Origin: Acidobacteriota bacterium
Lineage (GTDB): Bacteria; Acidobacteriota; Blastocatellia; Pyrinomonadales; Pyrinomonadaceae
Reading direction: 5' to 3'
Assembly (NCBI GenBank): GCA_020199995.1
Contig: JAIVJM010000012.1
Coordinates: forward strand, 29,644-93,643
DNA length: 64,000 bases
Part shown: piece by piece, positions 18,518 through 29,334 of the stretch
Layout: every line of letters begins with the position of its first letter
How positions within the stretch are numbered: position 1 is the stretch's first letter
Position numbers and translations under genes: made by a program
Notes under the pieces: model-generated
What the model saw: the letters and a program-made list of their open reading frames with translations, nothing else
Databases searched by the model: none
Told to the model about the DNA's origin: nothing

Positions 18518-21424
18518 TCAGAAAGTCCGCCCGATGCTGAACCGGAAGAGGCTCCTTTTCTCTCCCAGAACCGCGACCCGTGCGTTCGGATTATAGGCGT
18601 AAATGAAGCGAAACGGCACGTTGACGACCGGCAGTTGGATGCGCAACTCGCCCCCGACGCTGGATCGGTAGTCGCCGAATTTCGAAAAAAGGCTCTGCGA
18701 CAGACGCGCCACCGTGTTGGTCTGCGCCTCGCCCCTGAGGAAGACGGGCTGGACGCCGAAGGGGAGGCCCGTCACCGGGTCGGTCGGCCCGACCCGCCGT
18801 AGATTCTCGAACTGCTCCTGCGTCAGGAGCCGGTCGCCCGTGACGAGCAGCGCGCCCGAAATAGGCGAGGCCGCGAGCTGCGGGTTGCGTCGCCGGGCGA
18901 GCGCCGTCAAGCCCCCGAGGCTCGACAGGAAAGGCAGGTCGCCGAGGAACTGGGTCGAGAAAGTCTGGTCGCCGGACGTGCGCAGGTTGAAGGCCGTACC
19001 GATGTCGGCGAAGGCCGCGAGCGTGATGGGGCCGAAGATGGGGACGCGGTACTCGAAGTTGCCGAGCAGTTGCGTGTCGCCGCCGAGGAGGCGGAACTGG
19101 CGGTCAATGAGCAGGCTATTGGAGCCCGTCGCACCGGTGAAGGTGCCGAGGTCTCTCAGTTGCCCGCGCAGCGTTTCGGAGATTCCGGCGACCGGCGTGA
19201 TGTCTCCCGCGACGTTGTTCGTGACCTGCACGTTCTGCGACGAGACGAACACTTCGAGCGGCACAAGCGGGCCGATGGAGCGCACGTTGTAGCCGCGAAT
19301 CGAGAACTCGTCGCCGAGGTAGAAGGGCTGGTAAGTGCGCACGTCGCCGCCGATGCCGGCGAGCGCCATCTGGAGCGTGAGCTGCTGCCCCGCCGTCGGG
19401 TCAATCGAGGCGTTGCGCGTGTCGTAGACTAAAGTCGGCGTGAGGCGGCTCGTGGTGATGTTCGGCTGGTCGAAGACCCTCGGGATGAAGTTAGCCTGAT
19501 CGCCCGACTCGTTGACCGGCGGGTCCGCGATGGAGGAGCGCGAGATCGAATACGAGAGGCCGATGCGCGAGGCGCGCGCGATCTGGATGAGGCGGCGCGA
19601 GCGCGGTCGCCAGAACTCGGAGAGCGGCGAGCTGGCGAAGAGCGAAGCGCCCGTCGTGGTCTGCGTGAAGAGGTTCTCTTCGCTCGCGTTGAGAAAGTCG
19701 AACTGGTTGCCGAACGCGCCGCCGATGGCCTCGACATTCTGCGAGAGGATCGTGCCCTCGCCGAAGAACTTGCGCGACTCGGTGAAGAGCGAGAAGCCGA
19801 CCGTGATCGGGCGGTCTTTGATGTACGGCTCGGTGAACGAGAAGAGGATTGACTTCTGCCGGTTGCCGAAGGCGAACTGGAACGAGAGCGACTCGCCGCG
19901 GCCCAGAAGGTTGTTGGTCGAGTAGTCGAGCCCGAAGAACGAGCCGCCGACGCCCGAGAGTCCGCCGTTGAAGGCGATCTGGTTGCGCCCGCGCTCGGTC
20001 ACGCGGAGGTTGATGTCCAGCTCGCCGCGCTCCTCGTCGGTGCGCAGCTCCGCGTCCTTGTCCTTGTCAATCGGGTCGAAGAAGCCGAGCTGGTTGAGCT
20101 TGAGGATCGAGAATTCCCAGAGCGACTTGTCGTAGATGTCGCCCTCGTTGACGGCCACCTCGCGCCTCAGCACGTTGTCGCGCGTGAAGGTATTGCCGAG
20201 GAACTCAAGGCGGCGCAAGCTGAACTGCTTGCCCTCGGTGATCGTCACCGTGAAGTCGGCGATGCCCTCCTTCGGGTTCTGCGGGTTGTCCTTGAACGCG
20301 GGGGCCACGTCGTACTCGTACTGGACAAAACCCGAGCGGCCGTAGAGCCGGTCGAGGTCTTCCGAGAGCGCCTTGACGAGCCGCTGGCCGTTGGCGACCT
20401 CGCCCGGCGTGAGCCCGATGACCTGACGGATGACCTCCTCGGAGTAGATCGAGTTGCCTTCGATCTTGATCGTCCCGAGGCGGTAGAGGCGGCCCTCGAC
20501 GACCGGGACGGTGACGCGCAGGCCCTCGTCAGTCGAGGAGATGATGGGCAGAGGGAGGATGGGGAAGCCCGTCCGGCGCGGCCCCACGCCCTCGACCTTC
20601 GGCTCGCCCGTGCGGGCTTCGAGGTAGCCCTTCGAGCGCATGTAGTTGACGACGTTGACGCGGAGGTCGTATTCGAGCTTTTCGAGGTGGAGGATGTCCT
20701 GCCCCTTGAAGCGCGAGATGAGGCCCGCCTCTTTGACGAGCTTCATCTGTGAGCGCAGCTCGCCGTCGGAGAAGACCTGATTGCCGTCGAAATCAACCTC
20801 GACGACGCGCACGCGGTCGCCCTCGTCCACCTTGAAGGGGAGCGCCACGGAGGTCAGCGAAATCTCCTCGGGCTCAACCTCGACGGTCGCGTTTGGGTGG
20901 CCCTTCTCGGCCAGCAACTCCTTGATGACGCGGCGGGCGTTGTTGAGCTTGACGGGGTCGAACGTGGACTCCTTCGAGATGCCGACGCGCTGCTCGCGGA
21001 AGGACTTGAGGACATCGGCTTCGGTAACGCTACTCAGCCCCTCGAAGGTGATGTCGCGGATGACGGGCAGCTCCTTGACCTTGAAGATGACGATGCGCCC
21101 GCGCGTGCCCCGCTCGGTCGAGACGCTCGTCTCGGTCTTGTCGAAGAACGGGAGGTTGAGGAGCGCCTGAAGGTCGCGGCGCACCTGCGCCTCGTTGAAG
21201 ACGTCGCCCTCGCGCGTCTGGATGTGGTAGAGCACGTCTTCGTCGCGCAGGCGGCGGTTGCCCTCGATCAAAAGCCGTTCGACCAGTTCCTGCTGCGGCG
21301 ACGGCGGGGCGGCGGGCTCCTGCGCACGCACCCGCGCCGCCACCACGGGCAGCACGGGATTGAGGAGCGTCAGACTGCCCAGAAGGGCGGCCACGAGATA
21401 AATCCACGGCGCGCGAATTCGCAT
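18518..21424 (-). CDS. bamA: outer membrane protein assembly factor
   Basis: multiple POTRA domains and C-terminal Omp85 barrel ending in FSIGRTF. Confidence 0.92.
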   Translation of the reverse strand: MRIRAPWIYLVAALLGSLTLLNPVLPVVAARVRAQEPAAPPSPQQELVERLLIEGNRRLRDEDVLYHIQTREGDVFNEAQVRRDLQALLNLPFFDKTETSVSTERGTRGRIVIFKVKELPVIRDITFEGLSSVTEADVLKSFREQRVGISKESTFDPVKLNNARRVIKELLAEKGHPNATVEVEPEEISLTSVALPFKVDEGDRVRVVEVDFDGNQVFSDGELRSQMKLVKEAGLISRFKGQDILHLEKLEYDLRVNVVNYMRSKGYLEARTGEPKVEGVGPRRTGFPILPLPIISSTDEGLRVTVPVVEGRLYRLGTIKIEGNSIYSEEVIRQVIGLTPGEVANGQRLVKALSEDLDRLYGRSGFVQYEYDVAPAFKDNPQNPKEGIADFTVTITEGKQFSLRRLEFLGNTFTRDNVLRREVAVNEGDIYDKSLWEFSILKLNQLGFFDPIDKDKDAELRTDEERGELDINLRVTERGRNQIAFNGGLSGVGGSFFGLDYSTNNLLGRGESLSFQFAFGNRQKSILFSFTEPYIKDRPITVGFSLFTESRKFFGEGTILSQNVEAIGGAFGNQFDFLNASEENLFTQTTTGASLFASSPLSEFWRPRSRRLIQIARASRIGLSYSISRSSIADPPVNESGDQANFIPRVFDQPNITTSRLTPTLVYDTRNASIDPTAGQQLTLQMALAGIGGDVRTYQPFYLGDEFSIRGYNVRSIGPLVPLEVFVSSQNVQVTNNVAGDITPVAGISETLRGQLRDLGTFTGATGSNSLLIDRQFRLLGGDTQLLGNFEYRVPIFGPITLAAFADIGTAFNLRTSGDQTFSTQFLGDLPFLSSLGGLTALARRRNPQLAASPISGALLVTGDRLLTQEQFENLRRVGPTDPVTGLPFGVQPVFLRGEAQTNTVARLSQSLFSKFGDYRSSVGGELRIQLPVVNVPFRFIYAYNPNARVAVLGEKRSLFRFSIGRTF

Positions 21425-21642
21425 AAACTTAGTTTTTCGCCTCTAAAGATTACCGAGTGAATGAATTCCGGGAGACAGAAAAGAAAAACTTCGACGAGCT
21501 ACTCGTCCGAGCACGGGGTCAGTTCGGCCACGCGCGCGCGAGGGCTACAGCTTTCGGCGTTCAGGAGAGCTTGGATTCGCCCCGCCCCGCGCCACGTTGC
21601 CAAGCAGCCTTGGCCGTCACTCCCGCAAAGTGGCGCATTATA

Positions 21643-21730
21643 CAAGGCAAAGGGAAAAAGGTAAAAGGCAAAAGGGCCGTGTCTACAGGCGACTCCTCTT
21701 GACTTTTACCTTTTTCCCTTTGCCTTGTGA
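21643..21730. repeat. inverted heptamer array (AAAAGGT/C)
   Basis: aaggcaaagggaaaaaggtaaaaggcaaaa ... gacttttacctttttccctttgcctt. Confidence 0.85.
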
Positions 21731-21749
21731 CTTTTTAATTCACTGCTTT

Positions 21750-24140
21750 TCAGTGAATTAAAAGCGCATCGCCCGGCTCCTCGACCCCCGCGGGGCGGTG
21801 GCTCAGCTCATTGCCGTCGCGGAAGACTTCGATGAGCGAAGCGCCGAGCGTGCCCTGGATGAGCGCCTCGGAGAGCGGGTCTTCGACGTACTTTTGCAGC
21901 GCGCGCCGGAGGGGCCGCGCCCCGTATGAGCGGTCGGCGCAGGTCTTCTCGACGATCCAGCGCTTGGCGTCTTCGGTCAGACGCACTTCGAGCCCGCGCC
22001 TTTGCAGCGTCTTGTTCAACTGGTCAACCTGAAGGCCGACGATCTCCAAAAGCTCATCGTCAATGAGCTGGTCGAAGATGATGATCTCGTCGAGGCGGTT
22101 GATGAATTCGGGATTGAAGGTTTGGCGCACCGCGCTCATGACCATCTCCTCCAGCTTCTCGCGCGAGGAGTCGGCGTTGGCCTGGAAGCCCATCGCGCCC
22201 TTTTTCTGGATGAAGCGCGCGCCGATGTTGGAGGTCATGATGATGATCGTGTTCTTGAAGTCCACAGTGTTGCCGAGCGCGTCCGTGAGGATGCCGTCCT
22301 CGAAGACTTGCAATAGCACATTGAAGATGTCGGGGTGCGCCTTCTCGACCTCGTCGAAGAGCAGCACGGAGTAGGGCGAGCGGCGGATGCGCTCGGTGAG
22401 CTGTCCGCCCTCCTCGTGCCCGACGTAACCGGGCGGGCTGCCGATGAGCTTCGAGACCGAATGTTTCTCCATGAACTCCGACATGTCGAAGCGGATCATC
22501 GAGCGCTCCGAGCCGAAGAGGAACTCCGCGAGCGAGCGCGCGACTTCGGTTTTGCCGACGCCCGTGGGCCCGAGGAAGAGGAACGAGCCGACGGGGCGGT
22601 GCGGGTTCTTGAGCCCTGCGCGCGAGCGCCGAATCGAGCGCGCGAGCGCGGAGATGGCGGGCCGCTGCGCGATGACGCGGTGGCGCAGCTCGTCCTCGAT
22701 GCGCAGGAGCTTCTCGGTCTCCTCTTCTTTGAGCGAGGTGATGGGGATGCCGGTCCAGCGCGCGATGACATCCTCGATGTCGTCCTTCGAGACCTCGACC
22801 GACATCAGCATCTCGTCCTCTTCGGAGAGGACTGTGGAGCCGGGCAGCGCGGGTATTGTCGTCCGCAGGTACATGCTGCGCTCGTCGAAGTAGTCGCCGC
22901 GCGGCGGGGGCGGCGGGGCCGCGGGGTGGTCGCGCCGCACGCGGAGCTTGACGCGCGCGCCCGCCTCGTCAATCACGTCAATCGCCTTGTCGGGGAGAAA
23001 GCGGTCGGGAATGTACCGGTTCGACTGGTAGACGGCGGCTTCGAGCGCCTCGTCGGTGTAGCGTACCTGATGGAAAGCCTCGTAGCGCTCGCGCACGCCG
23101 CCGAGGATGCGGATCGCCTCCTCCTCGTTTGGCGGCGGAACCTTGACGGACTGGAAGCGGCGCTCAAGCGAGCGGTCTTTCTCGATGGACTTGCGGAACT
23201 CAGCCGGAGTGGTCGCGCCGATGCACTGGATTTCGCCGCGCGAGAGCGCGGGCTTGAGGATGTTTGCGGCGTCGAGCGAACCCTCGGCCGATCCGGCGCC
23301 GACGAGCGTGTGCAGTTCGTCGATGAAGACGATGTACTGCGGGTTCTCGACCAGCTCGCGCATGATCTGCTTGAGGCGCTCCTCGAACTGCCCGCGGTAC
23401 TTCGTGCCCGCGACGATGAGCGAAAGGTCTAAGGAGAGGATTCGCTTGTTCTCCAAAAACGAAGGGACCTCGCCGCGGTTGATGCGCTGCGCCAGCCCCT
23501 CGACAATCGCGGTCTTGCCGACGCCCGGCTCGCCGATCAAGACCGGGTTATTCTTGGTGCGGCGGCAGAGTATCTGGACGACGCGCTCGATCTCGGCCTC
23601 TCGCCCGACGAGCGGGTCGAGCTTGTCGTTCCCGGCGTCGTCCGTGAGGTCGCGCGAGAACTCGGCGAGGTGCGGCGTCTCTTTCTTCTGCGCGGCGCGC
23701 GGGTCGCCGCCCGCATGGCGGGCGACCTCGTCGCGGACGGCGGCGAGGCGCAGACCGCGCTCGTAGAGAATCTCGGCGGCCATCGAGCGCTCTTCGCGGA
23801 GCAGCCCGAGCAGCAGATGCTCGGTCCCGATGTGGCGGTGTTGGAGGCGGTCGGACTCCTCGTGCGCGAAGGCGAGGACGCGCTTGGTCTCGGGCGCGAG
23901 GGGCAGCTCCACCGAGGTCGAAATCTTTTCGCGCAAAGGGGCGCGGCCCTCGATCTCCTTGCGGATGGCTTCGAGCGAGGTCTGCGCGCGCGCGAGGAAA
24001 CGCGAGGTGAGCGTCTTGTCTTCGCGCATTAAGCCGAGGAGCAGGTGCTCCGGCTCGATGGCCGGCGCGCCGAACTGGCTCGCTTCGTAACGCGCAAAGA
24101 AGATGACCCTCCGCGCTTTCTCCGTGTAGCGTTCAAACAT
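21750..24140 (-). CDS. clpC: Clp protease ATP-binding subunit ClpC
   Basis: N-terminal Clp repeats; two AAA domains ([30 protein letters not shown]). Confidence 0.93.
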   Translation of the reverse strand: MFERYTEKARRVIFFARYEASQFGAPAIEPEHLLLGLMREDKTLTSRFLARAQTSLEAIRKEIEGRAPLREKISTSVELPLAPETKRVLAFAHEESDRLQHRHIGTEHLLLGLLREERSMAAEILYERGLRLAAVRDEVARHAGGDPRAAQKKETPHLAEFSRDLTDDAGNDKLDPLVGREAEIERVVQILCRRTKNNPVLIGEPGVGKTAIVEGLAQRINRGEVPSFLENKRILSLDLSLIVAGTKYRGQFEERLKQIMRELVENPQYIVFIDELHTLVGAGSAEGSLDAANILKPALSRGEIQCIGATTPAEFRKSIEKDRSLERRFQSVKVPPPNEEEAIRILGGVRERYEAFHQVRYTDEALEAAVYQSNRYIPDRFLPDKAIDVIDEAGARVKLRVRRDHPAAPPPPPRGDYFDERSMYLRTTIPALPGSTVLSEEDEMLMSVEVSKDDIEDVIARWTGIPITSLKEEETEKLLRIEDELRHRVIAQRPAISALARSIRRSRAGLKNPHRPVGSFLFLGPTGVGKTEVARSLAEFLFGSERSMIRFDMSEFMEKHSVSKLIGSPPGYVGHEEGGQLTERIRRSPYSVLLFDEVEKAHPDIFNVLLQVFEDGILTDALGNTVDFKNTIIIMTSNIGARFIQKKGAMGFQANADSSREKLEEMVMSAVRQTFNPEFINRLDEIIIFDQLIDDELLEIVGLQVDQLNKTLQRRGLEVRLTEDAKRWIVEKTCADRSYGARPLRRALQKYVEDPLSEALIQGTLGASLIEVFRDGNELSHRPAGVEEPGDALLIH

Positions 24141-24271
24141 AAGAGCTATTTCCGGCAGAAAAGGAAGATGTCGTCGTATCGAGTCCGACGCGCCCCGGCG
24201 TCAGGGAGTTGCGCCGGAAAACCGCACGCACAGTATAACTGAAACACTTGCCGGATGTCAGATTTGAAATT

Positions 24272-24388
24272 AAAAAGTCTGGAGTCTGAAGTCTGGAGCC
24301 GGAAAGAAAGACCGTCTTAACTCAATACTTCCGACTTCGTGCTCCTGACTCCAGACTTCAGACTCCAGACTTCAGACTCCAGACTCCT
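24272..24388. repeat. inverted heptamer array (AGTCTGG), overlaps lolD stop codon
   Basis: agtctggagtctgaagtctggag ... ctccagacttcagactccagacttcagactccagactcc. Confidence 0.9.
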
Positions 24389-25160
24389 CTACGATTCCTT
24401 CCCGGAGCAGCAGCCGCCGGTCGCAGGTGCGCGCCAGTTCCTCGTTGTGCGTGGCGACGAGGACGCAGGCGCGGGAGGCGCGGCTGAGGTCGGCGAGCAG
24501 CGCGCCGACCTCAGCGCCGGTGCGCGCGTCGAGGTTGCCCGTGGGCTCGTCGGCGAGGACGAGCCGCGGGCGCGTGACGAGGGCGCGCGCAATCGCCACG
24601 CGCTGCTGCTCGCCGCCGGAAAGCTCGCCCGCCGCATGCGCGGCCCTCGCGGCGAGCCCGACCGCCCCCAGCATCTCCGCAGCCCGCGCGCGCGCCTCGC
24701 GCCAGCCGCGCCGCGCCACCAAGAGCGGCAGCGCGACGTTCTCTTCCGCCGAGAGGTCTGCCAAAAGGTGATGGAACTGGAAGACGAACCCGACCTCGCG
24801 GCCCCGAAAGCGCGCCAGCTCAGCGCGCCCCGCGCGCAGAATCTCGAAATCGTCGAGCCGCGCGCTGCCCGCGTCCGCCTCCTCCAGCCCGCCGAGCATG
24901 TGCAGCAGCGTCGTCTTCCCCGACCCCGACGCGCCCACCAACGCCACCATCTCCCCCGCCCTCGCCTCAAACGACACGCCGCGCAAAACCTCTAGTGTGC
25001 CACCCGACGGGTTTCGGAAAGACTTCCGCACGCCTTCAACGACGAGTCTGGAGTCCGGAGTCCGGAGTCTGGACTCTGAATTGGCAGACTCCGAGTCTTG
25101 AGCGCGCAAGCGCTCTTCCGATTCCGGACTCCGGACTCCAGACTCCAGGCTTTTTTTCAT
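24372..25160 (-). CDS. lolD: LolD-type ABC transporter ATP-binding protein
   Basis: Walker A GASGSGKTTLL, LSGGEQQRVAIARAL, LADEPTGNLD; ATG overlaps stop of the permease gene. Confidence 0.88.
   Translation of the reverse strand: MKKSLESGVRSPESEERLRAQDSESANSESRLRTPDSRLVVEGVRKSFRNPSGGTLEVLRGVSFEARAGEMVALVGASGSGKTTLLHMLGGLEEADAGSARLDDFEILRAGRAELARFRGREVGFVFQFHHLLADLSAEENVALPLLVARRGWREARARAAEMLGAVGLAARAAHAAGELSGGEQQRVAIARALVTRPRLVLADEPTGNLDARTGAEVGALLADLSRASRACVLVATHNEELARTCDRRLLLREGIVEESGV
25044..25150. repeat. inverted heptamer array (AGTCCGG/AGTCTGG) inside lolD 5' coding region
   Basis: gagtctggagtccggagtccggagtctgga ... ccggactccggactccagactccag. Confidence 0.88.
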
Positions 25161-26503
25161 TCGTACCTGAGCGCCTCCGCGGGGCGCACGCGCGCCGCAG
25201 CCCGCGCCGGATAGAGGGTCGCCAGAAGGCTCACGGCGAAGGCCGCAAGCGCGGGAAGCAGGACCTCCGCGAGGTGCGGCCTGAAGGGGACGGCGCTGAT
25301 CGAGTAGACGTCGGGCGGCAGGCGCACCACCTCAAAGTATTCGCCCGCGGCGCACGCCGCGAGCCCGAGCGCGACCCCTGCGAGCGCGCCCACGGCCCCG
25401 ATGACCGCGCCCTCGATAATGAAGATCGTCAGGATGCCGCGCGGGCGCGCGCCCATCGCGCCGAGGACGGCGATGTCGGGCCGGCGCTCGACGACGACGA
25501 GCGCGAGCGTCGTCGTGATGTTGAGCGCGGCCATGACCATGATGAGCAGGATGATGAGCGCGACGGTGCGGCGCTCCAGTTCCAGCGCGGCGAAGAGCGG
25601 GCGGTTGGCCTCGCGCCAGTCCACGGTCGTCCAGCCTTCGCCGAGCGCCGCGCGGACGCGCCCCGCGACCGCCTCCGCCTCGAAGATGTCCCGCACCTCG
25701 ATGCTGACGACGGAAGATTTCAGCTCCGCGCCCGCGATTCGCGGCACTTCGGCGAGCGGCAAGTAAGTCCATGTCGAGTCGTAGTCGTAGAGCCCGGTGC
25801 GGAACACACCCACCACCACGACGCGACGCGCGCGCGGGCTGAAGCCGGGCGGCGTCGGCGACTTCTCGCCCGTCACGACCCAGCCCTCGTGGCCCACCTC
25901 TCTAAGCCCCGTGCGCGCCGCCAAATTTTCCCCGAGGATGACCGGCGCGGGCGGCTCGTCCTCTTCTTCATCCTCCGTCCCCGATTCATCCTCCACGCCC
26001 GGCGCGCGTTGCTCCGCCGCCCCCGGCGCGCCGGATGCCCTCTGACTGCCCTTGTCCGGCTCTCCGGGCGCGGTTTGGCGAAAGAGAGTCTCCAACTCGC
26101 CCGCCGTGAGCGTCCGGCGGATTTCGCCCCGCGTGCGCGCCGACTGCTCGTCAACGCCGCGCAGGAGCGTGTAGGCCATCCCGCCCGGCCCTTTTAACAA
26201 GGCCCCCTCGTAGGTCGTCGGCGCGGCCTCGACGACTCCCTCGACGCCGCGCACGCGCGCGGCCACAAAGCGCGAATCGGCGACGGCCTGAGAGTCGTCA
26301 GGCATCAACGTGACGTGCGCCGTCCCGCGCAGGATTTTGTCGCGCAGCTCGTCGCGGAAGCCGTTCGCCAGCGCCAGCGCCACGATCAGCGCCGCGACCC
26401 CGCACGCGATCCCCGCCACCGCCGCGAGCGCCGTCAGCTTCACCACGCGCCGCCCACGCCGCACGCGCAGATACCTCAGGGCGAGAAAGATTTCGTAGGG
26501 CAT
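25157..26503 (-). CDS. LolC/LolE-type lipoprotein-releasing ABC permease
   Basis: MPYEIFLALRYLRVRRGRRVVKLTALAAVAGIACGVAALIV ... four-TM FtsX/MacB-like C-terminus. Confidence 0.87.
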   Translation of the reverse strand: MPYEIFLALRYLRVRRGRRVVKLTALAAVAGIACGVAALIVALALANGFRDELRDKILRGTAHVTLMPDDSQAVADSRFVAARVRGVEGVVEAAPTTYEGALLKGPGGMAYTLLRGVDEQSARTRGEIRRTLTAGELETLFRQTAPGEPDKGSQRASGAPGAAEQRAPGVEDESGTEDEEEDEPPAPVILGENLAARTGLREVGHEGWVVTGEKSPTPPGFSPRARRVVVVGVFRTGLYDYDSTWTYLPLAEVPRIAGAELKSSVVSIEVRDIFEAEAVAGRVRAALGEGWTTVDWREANRPLFAALELERRTVALIILLIMVMAALNITTTLALVVVERRPDIAVLGAMGARPRGILTIFIIEGAVIGAVGALAGVALGLAACAAGEYFEVVRLPPDVYSISAVPFRPHLAEVLLPALAAFAVSLLATLYPARAAARVRPAEALRYE

Positions 26504-26510
26504 AAATTCA

Positions 26511-26623
26511 GAGTGAGCAGAGAGCAGAGAGCAGTAAGCAGTAAGCAGTGAGCAGTAAGCAGTAAGCAGTTAAAAAAAGCAACTGCTTTCTACTGCTCAC
26601 TGCTTACTGCTCACTGCTCACTT
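26511..26623. repeat. inverted heptamer array (GTAAGCA/GTGAGCA)
   Basis: gagcagagagcagagagcagtaagcagtaagcagtgagcag ... ctgctcactgcttactgctcactgctcac. Confidence 0.9.
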
Positions 26624-28256
26624 TTAATATCGCGGCCCACTGGCCGTTGCGCTGTGCGGTGTAGACGACGTTGCCGCCGAGCACCTGCGCGGCTTCCTCC
26701 AGTTCGAGCCCGCCGTGTGTCGAGTAAAGAAAAGCGAAGTCGTATTGCGACTTTTGGCGCGCGGCCTGCTCGAGCGCCTCGCGCTTGAAGTTCTCGACGG
26801 GGAAGACCTTGAGGGGCCGTTCGAGATAGCCGAAGTACGGGTTCTTCAGCTCGTCGGTCGCGGGCCACGCCGTGAGCACGCGCGACTCCGGGTATTTGTC
26901 GGAGAGCACGTGCGCCGCGTCTTTATGAAGCAGGATGAAGTCGCGGTAGGCGAGATTCTCTTCCCAAGGGAAGCTGTAAGGCGGATTGTTCACCGAGCGG
27001 TAGGCGAACGCACCGCACACGAGGGCGATGACGAGCGCCCAGAGGCGCACGCGCCGCCAGAGGGTCGAGACGCAGATGATGACGACGAGCGGCAGGACGG
27101 GCAGCATGTAGCGCGCGAGGATCGCCCCCCCGACGACTGAGAGCGCGACGACGTGCGCGAGTAGGAGCGCGCCGAAGAGAAGTTGGACGGGCACTTCGAT
27201 GCGCCGCCGCTCGCCTTCCGCGTCGCGCAAGGGGCGGAGCAGCATGGCGGCGAGCGCCGAGAGCGTCAGCACCCACAGCTCCATGTGCGCCGTGACGTGC
27301 GCGAGCCTGCGCCACAACGCTTCGAGCGTGCGCGCGAGGTTGAGCGTTGACTCGACGTTGTAGCGGAAGTATTCGGGGTTGCCGAAGACATGGCCGGTGC
27401 GTGAGTAGTGATAGGCGAACCAGAGAGCGAGCGGCGCGAGCGCCCAGAGCAACATAAGGGAGCGTCGGAGTGCACGTCGCGGCCCCAGACAAAGCGCCGC
27501 CGCGATCCTTTCTCTGCGCCGCGCGAGCAGGCACAGCACCTCCCACCCGAAGAGCGTCAGCGGCACGAGGATGGCCGTCTCCTTCGCCAGCCCCGCGAGC
27601 GCGAAGAGCGCGACCGACGCCCAGCGCCGCAGGTTCGCATGGTCAGGCTGCGACTCGTGTGGCTCGCCGTGCGCGTCCTCCGGCGACTCGCCAGCCGCGT
27701 CGAGCGTCGAGTCGCCCCGCGCGCCGGTTTGTGGAATGCGTCGCGGCAGGTAGAGCACGAGTCCCCACATCGTCAGCGCGGCCACGCCCATGTCGAGGTG
27801 TGCCAGCGAGCTTTGCGCGAAGAAGACGGGGTAGAGCGCGGTGCAGAGAGCGGAGGCCGCGGCTACGGGCGCGTTCACCACGCGCGCGGCGAGACGGAAA
27901 ACCCCGAGCAGCGTGACGACCGAGACCACGAGCATCGCCGAGCGCGCCACGGCGACGTGAAAGCCGAAGAGCTTCCAGGCGAGCGCGAGGTAGGCCATGA
28001 CGAGCGGCGGGTGCGCGTTCGAGAGCGTCGAGTGCGGGACAAACGCGCCTTCGGCGTAGATGTCGCGCGCCGCCGGGATGAAGTACCCGGCCTCGTCCCA
28101 GTAGTATGGAAGATCAAGGAGCGAGAGGTGCGTCAGGAAAACAAGGGGACAGAGGCCAGCGAGGACGAGGAGCGGCCAGCGGAGCATCGAGGCCGCGCGC
28201 GGCGGCGGCGGCGGCGGCGGCGCGCTAACGGTTGTGCGGGGCGGAAGAGTCGTCAT
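26604..28256 (-). CDS. glycosyltransferase family 39-like membrane protein
   Basis: DLPYYWDEAGYFIPAARDIYAEG ... multiple TM helices; C-terminus KVSSEQ encoded by the repeat array. Confidence 0.8.
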   Translation of the reverse strand: MTTLPPRTTVSAPPPPPPPRAASMLRWPLLVLAGLCPLVFLTHLSLLDLPYYWDEAGYFIPAARDIYAEGAFVPHSTLSNAHPPLVMAYLALAWKLFGFHVAVARSAMLVVSVVTLLGVFRLAARVVNAPVAAASALCTALYPVFFAQSSLAHLDMGVAALTMWGLVLYLPRRIPQTGARGDSTLDAAGESPEDAHGEPHESQPDHANLRRWASVALFALAGLAKETAILVPLTLFGWEVLCLLARRRERIAAALCLGPRRALRRSLMLLWALAPLALWFAYHYSRTGHVFGNPEYFRYNVESTLNLARTLEALWRRLAHVTAHMELWVLTLSALAAMLLRPLRDAEGERRRIEVPVQLLFGALLLAHVVALSVVGGAILARYMLPVLPLVVIICVSTLWRRVRLWALVIALVCGAFAYRSVNNPPYSFPWEENLAYRDFILLHKDAAHVLSDKYPESRVLTAWPATDELKNPYFGYLERPLKVFPVENFKREALEQAARQKSQYDFAFLYSTHGGLELEEAAQVLGGNVVYTAQRNGQWAAILKVSSEQ

Positions 28257-29103
28257 CGGCGGGCGCGAGCGATTCGATGAGCTCGCTGTCGAGCGAGCTT
28301 TCGGGCCGTTTGATCATCGTCAGACTGTTGCCGCGCTCATTGTACTCGACCTGATCCATGATGTTGTAAATCAGGAGCACGCCGCGACCCGATGTCTTGA
28401 AGAGGTTCGCCGGGTCGAGCGGGTCGGGAATCGAGTTGATGTCGAAGCCCTCGCCCTCGTCCTCGATCTGGAAGCGCGCCTCCTTCGACGAGAGGTCGGC
28501 GGTGATGCGGACGAGCTTGTGCGGGTCGCTGCGGTTGCCGTGCTTGACGGCGTTGACGAACGCCTCGTCGAGCGCGATGAAGAGGTTCGAGTTGTCGGGC
28601 TTGATGACGCCCAAAGCGGCAACGCGCTCGATGAGGTAGTGGAGCACGCCGTTCATCAGCGAGAGGTCGCTTGGGAGCTCGAACTCGATGCGCTCGCGCA
28701 CGAAGGGGAGCACCTTGAGGTCTTCGACGAAGCGCAGCTTGTAGCCGAGCGTCTTCTCGACGATGCTCCTGAGCTCCTCCTTGTCGTAGGGCTTGCGCAG
28801 GAGGTTGGCCGCGCCGAGCTTGAAGGCTTTGATGACGCCGGTCTGGTGCGCCTCTTCCGACGAGACGACGATGGGGACGAGCAGTCGCTTGCGCTTGAGT
28901 TCCGAGATGATCTGCGTGCCGCTGTCGGCGTACTCGGCGAGGTCGGAGATGATGAGGTCGAAGTCTTCGAGGTCGTCGCGCGCGACGGCCTCCGAGCGGT
29001 CGCCGGTCGCCACCACGTCGTGGCCGAGCTCGGCGAGCGCGTCGGCGAGCACCGTGCGCAGCTCGGTATTACCGTCAACGATGAGTATACGTCGCCTATC
29101 CAT
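28225..29103 (-). CDS. response regulator receiver fused to HATPase_c anti-sigma-like domain
   Basis: RRILIVDGNTELRTVLADAL...LIISDL...; LFIALDEAFVNAVKHGN ... EDEGEGFD ... TSGRGVLLI. Confidence 0.83.
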   Translation of the reverse strand: MDRRRILIVDGNTELRTVLADALAELGHDVVATGDRSEAVARDDLEDFDLIISDLAEYADSGTQIISELKRKRLLVPIVVSSEEAHQTGVIKAFKLGAANLLRKPYDKEELRSIVEKTLGYKLRFVEDLKVLPFVRERIEFELPSDLSLMNGVLHYLIERVAALGVIKPDNSNLFIALDEAFVNAVKHGNRSDPHKLVRITADLSSKEARFQIEDEGEGFDINSIPDPLDPANLFKTSGRGVLLIYNIMDQVEYNERGNSLTMIKRPESSLDSELIESLAPADDDSSAPHNR

Positions 29104-29334
29104 CCGGTAGCAGTTTCTGCAAAAGCCTTTATAAAGCAGGGAGGGCGCGAAAAGCCTGAACTTTGCGGGACGTAAAAGCTTTCCGCCAACGCTGTACGAG
29201 GCGGGCCGCCGCGTTGGTTCCAGAATATTACGACAGAGCGGCGCTCGGGAGCCAGTGACGAATCAGCGGGCGGCAAAATTTTTACACCGCCCGCGCCCTC
29301 CCCGCGTCGCGCCGCCCGACCAAAAAACGGCATC

